Part shown: piece by piece, positions 20,844 through 29,416 of the stretch
Layout: the number at the start of each line of letters is the position of its first letter
Numbering within the stretch: position 1 is the stretch's first letter
Origin: Stieleria magnilauensis
GTDB taxonomy: Bacteria; Planctomycetota; Planctomycetia; Pirellulales; Pirellulaceae
NCBI GenBank assembly: GCA_007753675.1
Contig: CP036432.1
Coordinates: 5,120,394-5,184,393 of the forward strand
DNA length: 64,000 bases
Direction of reading: 5' to 3'
Position numbers and translations under genes: made by a program
The notes under the pieces: model-generated
The model's database searches: none
What the model was told of the DNA's origin: nothing
The model's input: only the letters and a program-made list of their open reading frames with translations

Positions 20844-22718
20844 TCATCGGCGCGGATGATTCACGGAGGGAGCTAACGTCAACAGTTCACGCAGATCCAA
20901 ACGAACATAGGGGCGTTCTGCGGCGGGGTGTCGGTGGTCGGCGTTGGACACGTACATCACTTGATCGGCGGGAACGAACAGCACGTTGTGCAGATTCGAC
21001 TGCATCGCGACCGGTCGGCTCATCAGCCATTTGCCCACGTCGGCATCGATCTGACCATACTTTTCTTGAACTCGCTGCCGCAGGACTTTCAGACGATCAC
21101 CCGCTGAAAGGACCACGGCGTCCTGGATGCCTTCGCCCAGTCGTCGATCGGCTTGGCCCGGCTGAATGAACTCGATCGAGTCGGGGTCGGCGGCGACACC
21201 GACGGCGCGATTGGTCTTGCCATCGGCGAAGACATAGTAATATTCGCAGGTCCGGGGGCTGTCACGCCACAACGCGATCACTTCATCGAGTGTGCTGCAC
21301 TCTTCGAGCGCCCGCCGCATCAACGTCGCCATGGGCACACCGTCCCAGCGGCCTTCGCCGCCGCCACCCATTTCACCGAGCGAGATGGCTTGGGCGTTCA
21401 TCCCGCTGACGCTGCCGATGAAACCGGCGTATCCGACGTTGGCAAAAGGAATCTGCCCGTCGGCGGCAACAATGAAGGTGGTCGCCGAATCTTGCAAGCC
21501 GATGGTGGTCATGTAATCCAGCACCCGGCCATGGTAAAGCTTGCCATCTCGCGTCGCCTCACCGAAGACCGCAAAGCCGCTGCAATGAAACAGTTCCGGA
21601 AAGACGTTCAGCGAATCAACCAAATCTTCATCCAGTCCGAGTGCCCGGGCCATCGCCCGCGTCTCGATTCGATGCCGATCGGGGATGTGTGGCGACAATC
21701 GTGCGAAGGCGGCATCCAAGTCGTGGCGGAACCATCGGCCCGTGCGAATCGTTTGCACGACGCCGAACGCGTGCAGCACCGAGTCGATGCAGGCCTGCGC
21801 TTCGTCGGTCAACAATTCGCCGTGGGCGCGACCGATTTCGCGAGGTGAACCGGAGAGTAAAACGACGCGATGCCCGTCGATCCACCGCAACCGACCGTTG
21901 GCGGTTTCCCGATCTCGCTTGCTCGGGCTCGTCAGCACCTTCGACGGCGCCAAAACCTCAACCGCTCGCCGGACCCCGCGGACCAATGTCCGCTCCAATT
22001 CGTCTCGCGGGATTTCAAGCTGTTTCATGGCGGGCCAGTCGTCCACGCCGGCCATGGCGCTGGGTTGATCGGCAAGGACCAGATCCAACTGCACATCATC
22101 CGCCCGGACCTGCAGCGAACCGCCGGACTGAAAGGAAAACGCTGCCGAGTCGCCTGCGCGTCCGTGCCGCGTCGCGGGATCATAGGTGATGCCGGCAAAG
22201 GCCTTTAGTGCGGCCGTGATGGCAGCCGCGTCCGGGGACGCCAACAACGGCGCGTACGTCGAAAGCGTCGTCCGCGTGGAAATCAATCGTTGCGACAATC
22301 CACTGGGCGACAGCGAATCGGCCACCGTCGCATCGCCTCGACCGACAAACACCACGCCGTGTTTGGGCAGCGCGAATGCCGTGGCACCCTCGCGGCGGCG
22401 AATGCGTGCCTCGTAGTCCTTGTGTTCCAGATCCAGATCGAACGCATGGATTCCATAACGGGCAAGTCGAATCTTGATCGTCTGCACGTCGCCATCGATC
22501 GGCACGTCCGCACGGCAGTGAATTTCAAATTCCTGCTGCGAACCTGAAAGCAGATCCAGATACGGCTGCAATTTCACAGCCAGCGGATCGATCGTCGATC
22601 CGGTATCGCCGCCGCGGGCCGTACCGGACAGCAACACGAGCCCCAGCAGCATCGTCGGATAAAGAAAACAGAAACGCCTGAACCAATGCCGGCGAGTGCC
22701 CCGAGAAAAACCTGCCAC
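20844..22718 (-). CDS. C45-family Ntn-hydrolase (acyltransferase-like) with N-terminal extension
   Basis: The protein has 624 residues from GTG 22718, which has GGAG 7 nt upstream and gives a proper signal peptide (basic GTRRHWFRR, then FCFLYPTMLLGLVLL). ATG 22652 is an alternative. The C-terminal half (about 280-600) is a C45 autoproteolytic acyltransferase/hydrolase domain: GSPREIGRAHGELL, then the predicted nucleophile C379 in LFHCSGFAVFG, followed by GRVLDYMTTIG, ANVGYAGFIGSVSGMN and LHNVLFVPADQVMYV. The chain should self-cleave just before C379. The N-terminal 200-odd residues form a separate beta-rich domain with no recognised family. It lies 82 bp downstream of the CstB-like gene on the same strand and might be co-transcribed. 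Substrate unknown; penicillin-type acyl transfer is not implied. Confidence 0.82.
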   Translation of the reverse strand: MAGFSRGTRRHWFRRFCFLYPTMLLGLVLLSGTARGGDTGSTIDPLAVKLQPYLDLLSGSQQEFEIHCRADVPIDGDVQTIKIRLARYGIHAFDLDLEHKDYEARIRRREGATAFALPKHGVVFVGRGDATVADSLSPSGLSQRLISTRTTLSTYAPLLASPDAAAITAALKAFAGITYDPATRHGRAGDSAAFSFQSGGSLQVRADDVQLDLVLADQPSAMAGVDDWPAMKQLEIPRDELERTLVRGVRRAVEVLAPSKVLTSPSKRDRETANGRLRWIDGHRVVLLSGSPREIGRAHGELLTDEAQACIDSVLHAFGVVQTIRTGRWFRHDLDAAFARLSPHIPDRHRIETRAMARALGLDEDLVDSLNVFPELFHCSGFAVFGEATRDGKLYHGRVLDYMTTIGLQDSATTFIVAADGQIPFANVGYAGFIGSVSGMNAQAISLGEMGGGGEGRWDGVPMATLMRRALEECSTLDEVIALWRDSPRTCEYYYVFADGKTNRAVGVAADPDSIEFIQPGQADRRLGEGIQDAVVLSAGDRLKVLRQRVQEKYGQIDADVGKWLMSRPVAMQSNLHNVLFVPADQVMYVSNADHRHPAAERPYVRLDLRELLTLAPSVNHPRR

Positions 22719-22800
22719 GATCGCGCTCCAGTAAATGAGAATCCGCCAATTCCAACCGGCGCGATTGTACACGATCCGGCCGTCTCCACGGACCAACCAG

Positions 22801-24225
22801 TCAGCTGCTCATCGCCGGTTGCGGTTTCACGCTCGGCAATCCGTCGGCTTTCCAAGCGGTGTATCCGCCGTTCAGATTGACGACGTTTTTGAAACCCGCG
22901 GCCTGCAAAACGCTCGCTCCGATCGCCGAACGTGCACCGCTGCGACACTGGACGACCAGCGTCTGGTCGTGTGGCAACTGGTCGGCGCTGGCCGGCAATC
23001 GCCCCAGGAAGTGATGTCGGGCTTGATCGATGTGCCCGGCATTCCATTCGTCCTGTGACCGCACATCGATCAGTTGCACGCCACCCGATTCGATGCTGTG
23101 TGACAACTCGGCCGGCGACCCGGTGGCGTAGGCTTCGGTCGCCATCCCGGATGCTCGCACCGCTTCCACGTCGTAGCCGCCCGCAATCTCTTCGACGCCG
23201 ATCTTGTGTAGCACCCGAGCCGCTTCCTCCAATTGCTCGGGCCGGCAAATCAGGTACGCCGGCCGGTCGTAATCGACCAGCCATCCCGCCCAAGCGGACA
23301 GCATGTCCAGTGGAATGTTGACCGTCCCGGGAACGTGCCCCTGGGCAAACTGCGGCGATGGCGTCAGATCGACCACCGTCCCCAGGCGGACGGCATCGGC
23401 AAGTCCGTCGACATCGAGCATCTTGTGGTGATGCCCCTTGCCGAGGATGCGTGGGCCCTCTTTATTCACACGTTTCATCACCGCAAAGTATTTGGGAGCC
23501 TCGGGCTGGTCGGCCAGAATGTATTGCACGAATGCTTCTTCGTCGCTGAACTGAAGCGCGGGGTTGAACCGTTTCTCGTAACCCACCGTGGACGATGGGA
23601 TCGCGCCGAGCCCCTTGCCGCAGGCGCTGCCGGCGCCATGGGCGGGCCAGACCTGCAGATAATCCGGCAGCGTCTTGAACCGCTCGACCGACTCGAACAG
23701 ATCACGGGCACCGCTCTGCGCCGTGCCCACCATTCCCGCCGCTTCTTCGAGCAAATCCGGCCGCCCGATCGAACCGACGAACACAAAGTCGCCGGTGAAG
23801 ATGCCCATCGGTTTGTCCGCACCACCGCCTTGGTCGGTCAACACGAACGAGATGCTTTCGGGCGTGTGTCCGGGTGTGTGCATGACGTCGAAGCGGATGT
23901 TGCCGACCATGAAGTGATCGCCGTCGTGTAAACCTTCGCTGTCGTATCCGTCGAGAAATTGGTACTTCCACGCATCGGGACCTTCATCGGACACGTACAG
24001 TTTGGCGCCGACACGGTCGGCAAGCTCACGGGCCCCGGAAACATAGTCGGCATGAATGTGTGTCTCGGCGACCGCGGTGACTTTGAACCCTTCTTGATCC
24101 GCCATCGCCAGGTACTCTTCGATGTCGCGGCCGGGATCTACGACCACGGCCACGCCGGCCCGTTGGCAGCCGACCATGTAAGACGCGTGGGCGAGTTTCT
24201 GGTCGTAAAAATACTTGAGCAACAT
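22801..24225 (-). CDS. Persulfide dioxygenase-rhodanese fusion, CstB-like
   Basis: The protein has 474 residues. The N-terminal metallo-beta-lactamase domain (1-250) has the ETHE1/CstB-type iron-site motifs: THIHADY (H56, H58, D60), HTPGH (H116 and following) and TGDFVFVG (D146). A middle rhodanese homology domain (about 265-365) is probably inactive; it shows ICRPEQL rather than a full active-site loop. The C-terminal rhodanese (about 375-470) has the active-site loop QCRSGARS. This three-domain order is that of staphylococcal CstB, which turns persulfide plus oxygen into thiosulfate. It is the third structural gene in a run with a membrane rhodanese and TauE/SafE exporter, 34 bp after the latter, beneath an ArsR regulator. 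Confidence 0.9.
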   Translation of the reverse strand: MLLKYFYDQKLAHASYMVGCQRAGVAVVVDPGRDIEEYLAMADQEGFKVTAVAETHIHADYVSGARELADRVGAKLYVSDEGPDAWKYQFLDGYDSEGLHDGDHFMVGNIRFDVMHTPGHTPESISFVLTDQGGGADKPMGIFTGDFVFVGSIGRPDLLEEAAGMVGTAQSGARDLFESVERFKTLPDYLQVWPAHGAGSACGKGLGAIPSSTVGYEKRFNPALQFSDEEAFVQYILADQPEAPKYFAVMKRVNKEGPRILGKGHHHKMLDVDGLADAVRLGTVVDLTPSPQFAQGHVPGTVNIPLDMLSAWAGWLVDYDRPAYLICRPEQLEEAARVLHKIGVEEIAGGYDVEAVRASGMATEAYATGSPAELSHSIESGGVQLIDVRSQDEWNAGHIDQARHHFLGRLPASADQLPHDQTLVVQCRSGARSAIGASVLQAAGFKNVVNLNGGYTAWKADGLPSVKPQPAMSS

Positions 24226-24259
24226 GATTCGTGTTCCCTCCTGAAGTGACGGGTTTGGA

Positions 24260-25084
24260 TTACAACACCACTGATTTGAAGATCACAAAGACCGCGACCA
24301 ACACGACCGCGATCGAAAATGTTTTTTGAAGCGTGGGACCTTTTAGACGCGTCGCGACGACGCCGCCCAGCCACATGCCCGCAAAACCACCCACCAGGAA
24401 TTGCAGCGTCGTTTGCAGCGACAATTCGTTGCCGCCTACGATGTGCGATGCCACCCCGCTGATGCTGACCAGGACGATCACAAACAGCGACGTTCCGACG
24501 GCTTGATGGATCGCCATCCCGCTGAACAACACCAGCGCCGGGACGATCACAAACCCACCACCGACGCCGAACATGCCCGACAGCACGCCCGTCATCAGCC
24601 CCACGTAGACCAGCAACCGGGCACACCGAGAGGTCAACCGCAACTTCCCGTCGGCGTCCCGCTGACAGGCGCTCCGGTCCCGCCCCGGTTCGCTTTCGGT
24701 CGTGCAAACGCCGCTGGCCACCTTCGGGTTTTTGGCCTTGGCCCACATCCGCGACGCGACGACGAACATCAGCAGCGCGAACATCACCAGCAAGGCGTTC
24801 TCGGGGACGAGCTTCGACAGGTACGAACCCAGCGGCGCGCCCAGCATCCCGGCGATTGCGAATAAGAAACCCGTTCGCAATTCGATCTCGCCGCGAACCA
24901 GCCGCGGAATCGCCCCAAAGAATGCCGTTCCGCCGACCGCCGCCAGCGAGATCCCGACCGCCTCGCGCGGTGCGACCCCCAAGCCGTAAACCAACAACGG
25001 GACCGCGAACACGCCGCCACCGCCGCCGGTCAAACCCAACGCAAAGCCGACGAGACTGCCGAACAGGATGGCTAGGCCGAACAT
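24260..25084 (-). CDS. TauE/SafE-family sulfite/sulfur-compound exporter
   Basis: The protein has 274 residues from ATG 25084. It opens with a hydrophobic helix and the Gly-rich GLTGGGGGVFAVPLL typical of TauE/SafE permeases, and a second such segment (GMFGVGGGFVIVPALV) begins the second half, giving the usual internal duplication with about eight helices. The loop between the halves is hydrophilic and charged. The in-frame extension to 25339 is not credible because it lies antisense-like over the preceding gene. Its start overlaps the rhodanese gene by 13 nt. In this setting it probably exports sulfite or related products of persulfide oxidation. Confidence 0.9.
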   Translation of the reverse strand: MFGLAILFGSLVGFALGLTGGGGGVFAVPLLVYGLGVAPREAVGISLAAVGGTAFFGAIPRLVRGEIELRTGFLFAIAGMLGAPLGSYLSKLVPENALLVMFALLMFVVASRMWAKAKNPKVASGVCTTESEPGRDRSACQRDADGKLRLTSRCARLLVYVGLMTGVLSGMFGVGGGFVIVPALVLFSGMAIHQAVGTSLFVIVLVSISGVASHIVGGNELSLQTTLQFLVGGFAGMWLGGVVATRLKGPTLQKTFSIAVVLVAVFVIFKSVVL

Positions 25085-25626
25085 GACCCTTCGCAACCTC
25101 CGTCGCCACACTGGTTCCAGGGCATCTTGGCGATCATCGATGACATCGGGCAGTAACCCGTCAGCCCGGCGAACACCAAACCCGCCCCGATGAACGCGGA
25201 GAGCGCCACGAAGCCAGGGTGCACGAACTGCGCCAAGACCACGCCCAACACCGTCAACGTCCCGGCGGTGATTTGCATCTGCTGCCCAAGCGGCAACGAT
25301 TTCTTGCCCCGCACAACAGGTAGCCCCGCTTTGTCCCACGCCAACGTGCCGCCTTCGACGTTGACCACGTTTTCAAACCCCGCGTCGATGAATCTCTGGC
25401 ACGCCTGTTTCGAACGGTTCCCGCCGCGACAGATGACATACAAAGGCCGATCGGCAGCCCCGTTTCGCTCGGACATCACCCGGCGGGGGTCAAGCGATTC
25501 CAACGGAACGTTCCGCGCACACTCCGCGTGGACGGCGCGATACTCCGTCGGCATGCGGACGTCGATGACGTCGATTTCGGTGCGTTGCAGTTCTTCGGCC
25601 ATACGCTTCATGTCAATGGTCTGCAT
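25072..25626 (-). CDS. Rhodanese with DUF2892-type membrane domain
   Basis: The protein has 184 residues from ATG 25626, preceded by AGGAG at about 7-nt spacing. A rhodanese domain (about 1-115) has the active-site loop ICRGGNRSKQ with C66. Two membrane helices follow (about 118-160), matching the DUF2892 family often fused to or next to rhodaneses. The tail is cysteine-rich (NQCGDGGCEGSC). It should carry sulfane sulfur at the membrane, passing persulfide sulfur to the CstB-like enzyme encoded downstream. It is the first structural gene of the operon and overlaps the exporter gene by 13 nt. The 123-bp gap upstream holds a palindrome that may be the operator. Confidence 0.9.
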   Translation of the reverse strand: MQTIDMKRMAEELQRTEIDVIDVRMPTEYRAVHAECARNVPLESLDPRRVMSERNGAADRPLYVICRGGNRSKQACQRFIDAGFENVVNVEGGTLAWDKAGLPVVRGKKSLPLGQQMQITAGTLTVLGVVLAQFVHPGFVALSAFIGAGLVFAGLTGYCPMSSMIAKMPWNQCGDGGCEGSCSA

Positions 25627-25685
25627 TCGATTCTCCTGTCGTTTCCGATTGTGATTCCAATAGATCCCCACCTCGCAAGGCGACG

Positions 25686-25696
25686 ATATGTCATAT
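25686..25696. promoter_or_regulatory. Candidate ArsR-family operator palindrome
   Basis: ATATG-T-CATAT is an AT-rich perfect palindrome in an otherwise GC-rich gap between the ArsR gene and the rhodanese gene, 60 bp upstream of the rhodanese start. ArsR-type regulators bind short AT-rich inverted repeats, so this is a reasonable operator candidate. A similar but not identical AT-rich stretch (AATATATCGCCATGTCA) lies just upstream of the regulator at about 26111-26127. This is a prediction only. Confidence 0.35.
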
Positions 25697-25749
25697 TCGC
25701 AACGGGCGATCCATGAGTGCCGTGGATCGGCGGAGCGATGGGGGCCGTG

Positions 25750-26085
25750 CTATTCCATTCCGCAGGTCAAAAACCTTCCTTCGATGCACGCCATCAATTG
25801 GGCCAGGTGGGGTTCGGCGACTTGGTAGTAAACCTTTCGGCCTTCCCGTTGACTGACCAAAAACCCACAGCGTTGCAACAGCCGCAAGTGCTCCGACGCC
25901 ACGTTGTCCTGGATCTCACAGTCCTGGGCGATTTCGCCGACGGTATATCGACCGTGCAGCAACAACTGGACCGCCCGCAGTCGGACCGGGTGGGCGAGCG
26001 TTTTCAAGCACTCTGCGGCCGCGACAAAGTCACCGACATGCCCAGGCGGTTTGGTCTGTTCTTTGGGGTTCGTTCTTGTGGCCAT
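25750..26085 (-). CDS. ArsR/SmtB-family regulator, candidate persulfide sensor
   Basis: The protein has 111 residues from ATG 26085 with GGAG 5 nt upstream. It is a compact winged helix: LKTLAHPVRLRAVQLLL, then the recognition region VGEIAQDCEIQDNVASEHLRLLQRCGFL and the wing QREGRKVYYQVAEP. Five cysteines are present (C26, C56, C73, C100, C108). None is in the CxC metal-binding pattern of ArsR/CadC, while cysteines in the recognition helix region and in the last helix resemble the two-thiol arrangement of persulfide sensors such as BigR/SqrR. The neighbouring genes support sulfide sensing. Which pair is reactive cannot be told from sequence. Confidence 0.85.
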   Translation of the reverse strand: MATRTNPKEQTKPPGHVGDFVAAAECLKTLAHPVRLRAVQLLLHGRYTVGEIAQDCEIQDNVASEHLRLLQRCGFLVSQREGRKVYYQVAEPHLAQLMACIEGRFLTCGME

Positions 26086-26268
26086 CACTTCTCCGTGGTT
26101 CTCTTAATTCAATATATCGCCATGTCACGAGATGTCAATGCATCATTCTCGGCCGAAACGCAGGTTTTTGTCTCCGAACCGATGGAGCAAGGTCACGACG
26201 GACCGCGTATGCTGGTGGCTGCGAGGCCGGCTGTTTGCCTATGAAATCCCTCCACCACTTGAGAATCT

Positions 26269-27264
26269 ATGCGTCGACTGGCTTGGACCATCACCGTGCT
26301 TGTGATCTTGACGCTGGTCGGTGTCGGCTGGTTTTGGTTGGTGGAAGGGTGGTCGCTGCTGGATTCGGCGTACATGACGGTGATCACGTTGAGCACGGTG
26401 GGTTACGACGAAGTCCGGCCGCTGACGGCCAGAGGCCGCATCTTCGTGATGGTCTATCTGGTCTTTGGATTGGGTGTGTTTCTATTCGCCGTCGTGCAAT
26501 TCGGCGAAATGATTGTACGCGCCGAATTAAGAACTTGGTTGAGGAGACGAGGCATGAACTCGGCATTGAAGGCGATGAAGGACCATTTCATTATCTGCGG
26601 CTTTGGCCGCATGGGGCGGACGCTTTGTCGCCACCTGGCCGAGCGAAAGTTAAAGTTCGTTGTCATCGACCACAACGAGGAAAAACTGGCCCGCTGCGAA
26701 GAGCTCGGATGGCCCTGCGTGCGTGACGACGCGACCAGCGACCGCACGCTGCTGGACGCCGGCATCGAGCGCGCCCGCGGCATGGCGGTCGTCTTGGACA
26801 GCGATGCCGACAACCTGTACGTCGTGTTGTCGGCCCGCCTGATCGCGCCAAAGTTGCAGATCATTGTTCGGGCGATGGACGAGGACAGTGCGCACAAGAT
26901 GGAAAAGGCAGGCGCCAACCGCGTGGTCAGTCTGCTCAGCTCCGGTGCCGCGACGATGGCGCAACTGCTGATCAATCCACAGGTCGAAGACTTTTTCGAG
27001 TTCGTCACCGGCACCGGTTCGGGCACCGCGTTGGACCTGGCCGAGATCCGTGTGACGGCCGAATCGCCGTGCGCGAATCATCCGCTGTCGGCAACCGATT
27101 TTCGTAACCGCGGGGTCATCATCGTCGCCATCCGACGGGCCGACGGGGAGATCCTGCTGCCGCCAACGGCGGAGACGATCATTCGCCCCGATGACGTGTT
27201 GATCGCCCTCGGGAAAGTTTCTGCCGTGTCCCAGTTCCTGACCAGCGAACAACTCTCCTCGTAA
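26269..27264 (+). CDS. Potassium channel with RCK_N and RCK_C domains
   Basis: The protein has 331 residues. A 2-TM pore module spans residues 7-80: helix 1 (about 6-24), pore loop with selectivity filter TVGYDE (43-48), helix 2 (about 57-80). A Lys/Arg-rich linker leads to an RCK_N/TrkA_N domain with the nucleotide motif GFGRMG (111-116), acidic VIDHNEEKL and DATSDRTLL, and to an RCK_C domain (about 245-325). The layout matches prokaryotic ligand-gated K+ channels of the MthK/Kch kind. It is divergent from the ArsR gene; the intergenic region (26086-26268) should hold both promoters. A decayed CNNM gene starts 32 nt after its stop. Confidence 0.92.
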   Translation: MRRLAWTITVLVILTLVGVGWFWLVEGWSLLDSAYMTVITLSTVGYDEVRPLTARGRIFVMVYLVFGLGVFLFAVVQFGEMIVRAELRTWLRRRGMNSALKAMKDHFIICGFGRMGRTLCRHLAERKLKFVVIDHNEEKLARCEELGWPCVRDDATSDRTLLDAGIERARGMAVVLDSDADNLYVVLSARLIAPKLQIIVRAMDEDSAHKMEKAGANRVVSLLSSGAATMAQLLINPQVEDFFEFVTGTGSGTALDLAEIRVTAESPCANHPLSATDFRNRGVIIVAIRRADGEILLPPTAETIIRPDDVLIALGKVSAVSQFLTSEQLSS

Positions 27265-27296
27265 CGGACGACCGGAGAGATGCCCCGCGAGAAACC

Positions 27297-28372
27297 ATGA
27301 ACGAACTGATTCCCGCCGTCAGCATTTGGCAGACGATTGCCGACTACTTTGCGTTGGATACCTCGCAGGTGTTCCAGACGGACATGTTGCTACGTTATCT
27401 GATTCAGGTGATCCTGCTGTTTGGTTCGGCGTTCTTCTCCGGTTCTGAGACGGCGCTGTTTTCTCTCTCCCACGTGGACTTTCAATACTTACGTCAAACG
27501 AGGCATCGACACGCCGAAAAACTGCAGGCACTGCTGGACGAACCGCGGCGTCTGATCGTGTCGATTCTGTGCGGAATCGATGGGGAGATCTGTATGCGTT
27601 TGTGTTCTTCACCCCGTTGCTGCTGATTCTCGGTGAGATCGTGCCCAAGAGTATCTATCAACAGGAATCCGACCGGATCGCGCCGATCGTCGTCTTTCCC
27701 CTCAGCGCGTTTGCGTGGATTTTTGCGCCGATCGTTTATCTGTTTTCGCGGATCGCACGGGGTGCCGCGTGGCTGGCCGGCGGCGGTGCGACGTCCCATC
27801 ATTTGTTTATCACGCGCGACCAACTTCGCAGCGTCATTGAAATGGCCGATCGCGCCTCGGACACCACCGCAAAACCGCTTTCACAGCTCATCCAGCCGGC
27901 CCATTATGTCTCGCCCCACGACCCGCTCGAAGAAGTCCTGCCGACGTTGCGGGATCGCGAGGACAAAATGGCGATCGTCGTCGACGAATACGGATCGACG
28001 ATCGGCATGATCGCGATGGAAGATCTCGTCGAGGCGGTCGTCGGAGACATCGATGTCGGAGACATCGATGTCGGAAACGGAGGCGCGGAACCGTCGTCAC
28101 GACAAGCCCGCAGGTGTCAAAAACTGTCCGAAGATTCCTATCTGATGGACGGCCGACTCACTATTCACGAAGCGAACGATGTGTTGGGACTGAACCTGCC
28201 CGCCACTGAATTTCACACCGTCGGCGGCATGTTGGTCGCTCGGTTGCATCATCTCGCCAAACCAGGCGAGTCCGTCGTCGAAGGCGGCTACCGTTTCACC
28301 GTCGAAGAAGCATCAGAAACTTCCGTTCGAAGCGTCAAGGTCACGCGGGAATCGTTTGGCGAAGCAGACTAG
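27297..28372 (+). pseudogene. Decayed CNNM/CorC (DUF21-CBS) membrane protein gene
   Basis: The first frame (27297-27626) encodes a DUF21-type start (QVILLFGSAFFSGSETALFSLSH ... RRLIVSILCG) and then runs out of frame to a stop. A second frame (through about 27575-28372) continues with GDLYAFVFFTPLLLILGEIVPKSI, CBS 2 (MAIVVDEYGSTIGMIAMEDLVEAVVGDI) and a CorC_HlyC domain. Compared with the family layout, the stretch between LCG and the FFTPLL helix (about 25 residues) is missing with a one-base phase change, and the first CBS domain appears lost between ASDTTAKP and LSQLIQPAHYVSP. A 15-bp duplication (28040-28069) gives VGDIDVGDID. This looks like real decay by several deletions rather than a single sequencing slip. 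An intact relative lies at 31676-32737. Confidence 0.75.
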
Positions 28373-28522
28373 TGCTTTGTCACAACTTAATCTTCGGGTG
28401 GCTCGTTTGATCGGAAACGGGGTCAGGAACCAAAAACCAAATGGCTTAAAGGGTGCTTTGCATTTTTGATTCCTGATCCCCCTTTCCGCAGACAATCCTA
28501 AAAACTAGCTGTGACAAAGCAC
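28372..28522. repeat. About 150-bp inverted-repeat element, MITE-like
   Basis: The outer arms are GTGCTTTGTCACA (28372-28384) and TGTGACAAAGCAC (28510-28522), a perfect 13-bp inverted repeat. Inside, GGAAACGGGGTCAGGAACCAAAAA (left) pairs imperfectly with TTTTTGATTCCTGATCC and CCCTTTCC (right). The element begins at the last base of the stop codon of the decayed CNNM gene and ends 13 bp before the acyltransferase start. No transposase is encoded and no target duplication was identified. Confidence 0.7.
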
Positions 28523-28535
28523 CAGAAGAGCTGAC

Positions 28536-29399
28536 ATGTATGAATCCAATCAAGAACCGCTGCCCGAGGGTGACGCGGCAGAAGTCTTTGCCAGCCAACT
28601 CGCCGACTTGCAACGTCAAGCGAGTGCACATGACCACGAGGAGCTGACTCCCGACAACGTGGTTCGCTGGGGCAATCAGAATCGCCCCCTGGTTGCCGGG
28701 CTGTGTCGCCGGTTGCTGTTGCCCGGCAGCAAAATCACCGGGCTCTCCAACTTTCGCCAATTGGTCCGACACGCCAAGGACGGACACGGATGTCTGCTCT
28801 GTCTCAACCACCGTTCCAACCTGGATGTCCCCACCTTCGATACACTGCTGACCGATCACGGCCAGGCCGATCTTTTTGATTCGGTGATCTGGGTCGCCGG
28901 TCGAACGTTGGAAGAAGACACCGGGGTGACCCGGATGTTGGTGCAGTGTTTCAATCGCGTGATCGTGACGCCCCACCGTTGGTTCCACAGCGGTCGCAAC
29001 GATGCCCAGATTCATGAAGCCCGACTCATCAATATCGCGGCCGAACGCGCCATTTCACGGTTGCGCCACGAGGGGTGGGTCTGTGCTCTGTTTCCTTCCG
29101 GCACTCGGATCCGGCCGGATGACGAAACCACGAAACAGGCCATCGCCGAGACCGACAGCTACCTGCGTCTGTTCGACTATCTGCTGCTCTGCAACATCGA
29201 TGGCTGCACGTTGCCGGTCTCGCGCGATCGAGATTTTGCCCACGAAATCCCCAAACTCGATCGCGTCGTGTTCACGTTCGGATCGGTCCACCGCGTCCAG
29301 CAGTGGCGTGCCGAGATGGCTGAGCGGTTCCCCGATGAAGACCAACGCACGGCGTCGGCCCTGGCCATCCGTGAAGAAATCGAAGCACTTGCCCCGTGA
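28536..29399 (+). CDS. Phospholipid/glycerolipid acyltransferase (PlsC/PlsB-like)
   Basis: The protein has 287 residues. The acyltransferase motif I is NHRSNLD (91-97, H(X4)D form) and motif III is FPSGTR (186-191), with an intervening VAGRTLEEDTG and later PVSRDRDF. These place it in the LPLAT superfamily, which transfers acyl chains to glycerol-3-phosphate or lysophospholipid at the membrane. No membrane segment is obvious, so it may be peripheral. A helical N-terminal portion of about 70 residues precedes the catalytic domain. It is 136 bp after the CNNM stop across a MITE-like element; the nuclease-LOG gene follows 17 nt later, so the two are probably co-transcribed. Confidence 0.85.
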   Translation: MYESNQEPLPEGDAAEVFASQLADLQRQASAHDHEELTPDNVVRWGNQNRPLVAGLCRRLLLPGSKITGLSNFRQLVRHAKDGHGCLLCLNHRSNLDVPTFDTLLTDHGQADLFDSVIWVAGRTLEEDTGVTRMLVQCFNRVIVTPHRWFHSGRNDAQIHEARLINIAAERAISRLRHEGWVCALFPSGTRIRPDDETTKQAIAETDSYLRLFDYLLLCNIDGCTLPVSRDRDFAHEIPKLDRVVFTFGSVHRVQQWRAEMAERFPDEDQRTASALAIREEIEALAP

Positions 29400-29416
29400 C
29401 AAAACCCCATCAAACC

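Noticed and set aside
24260..25339. 359-residue form of the TauE/SafE gene
   Set aside because: The extra 85 residues overlap the rhodanese gene on the same strand in another frame and are not hydrophobic; ATG 25084 starts the family sequence.
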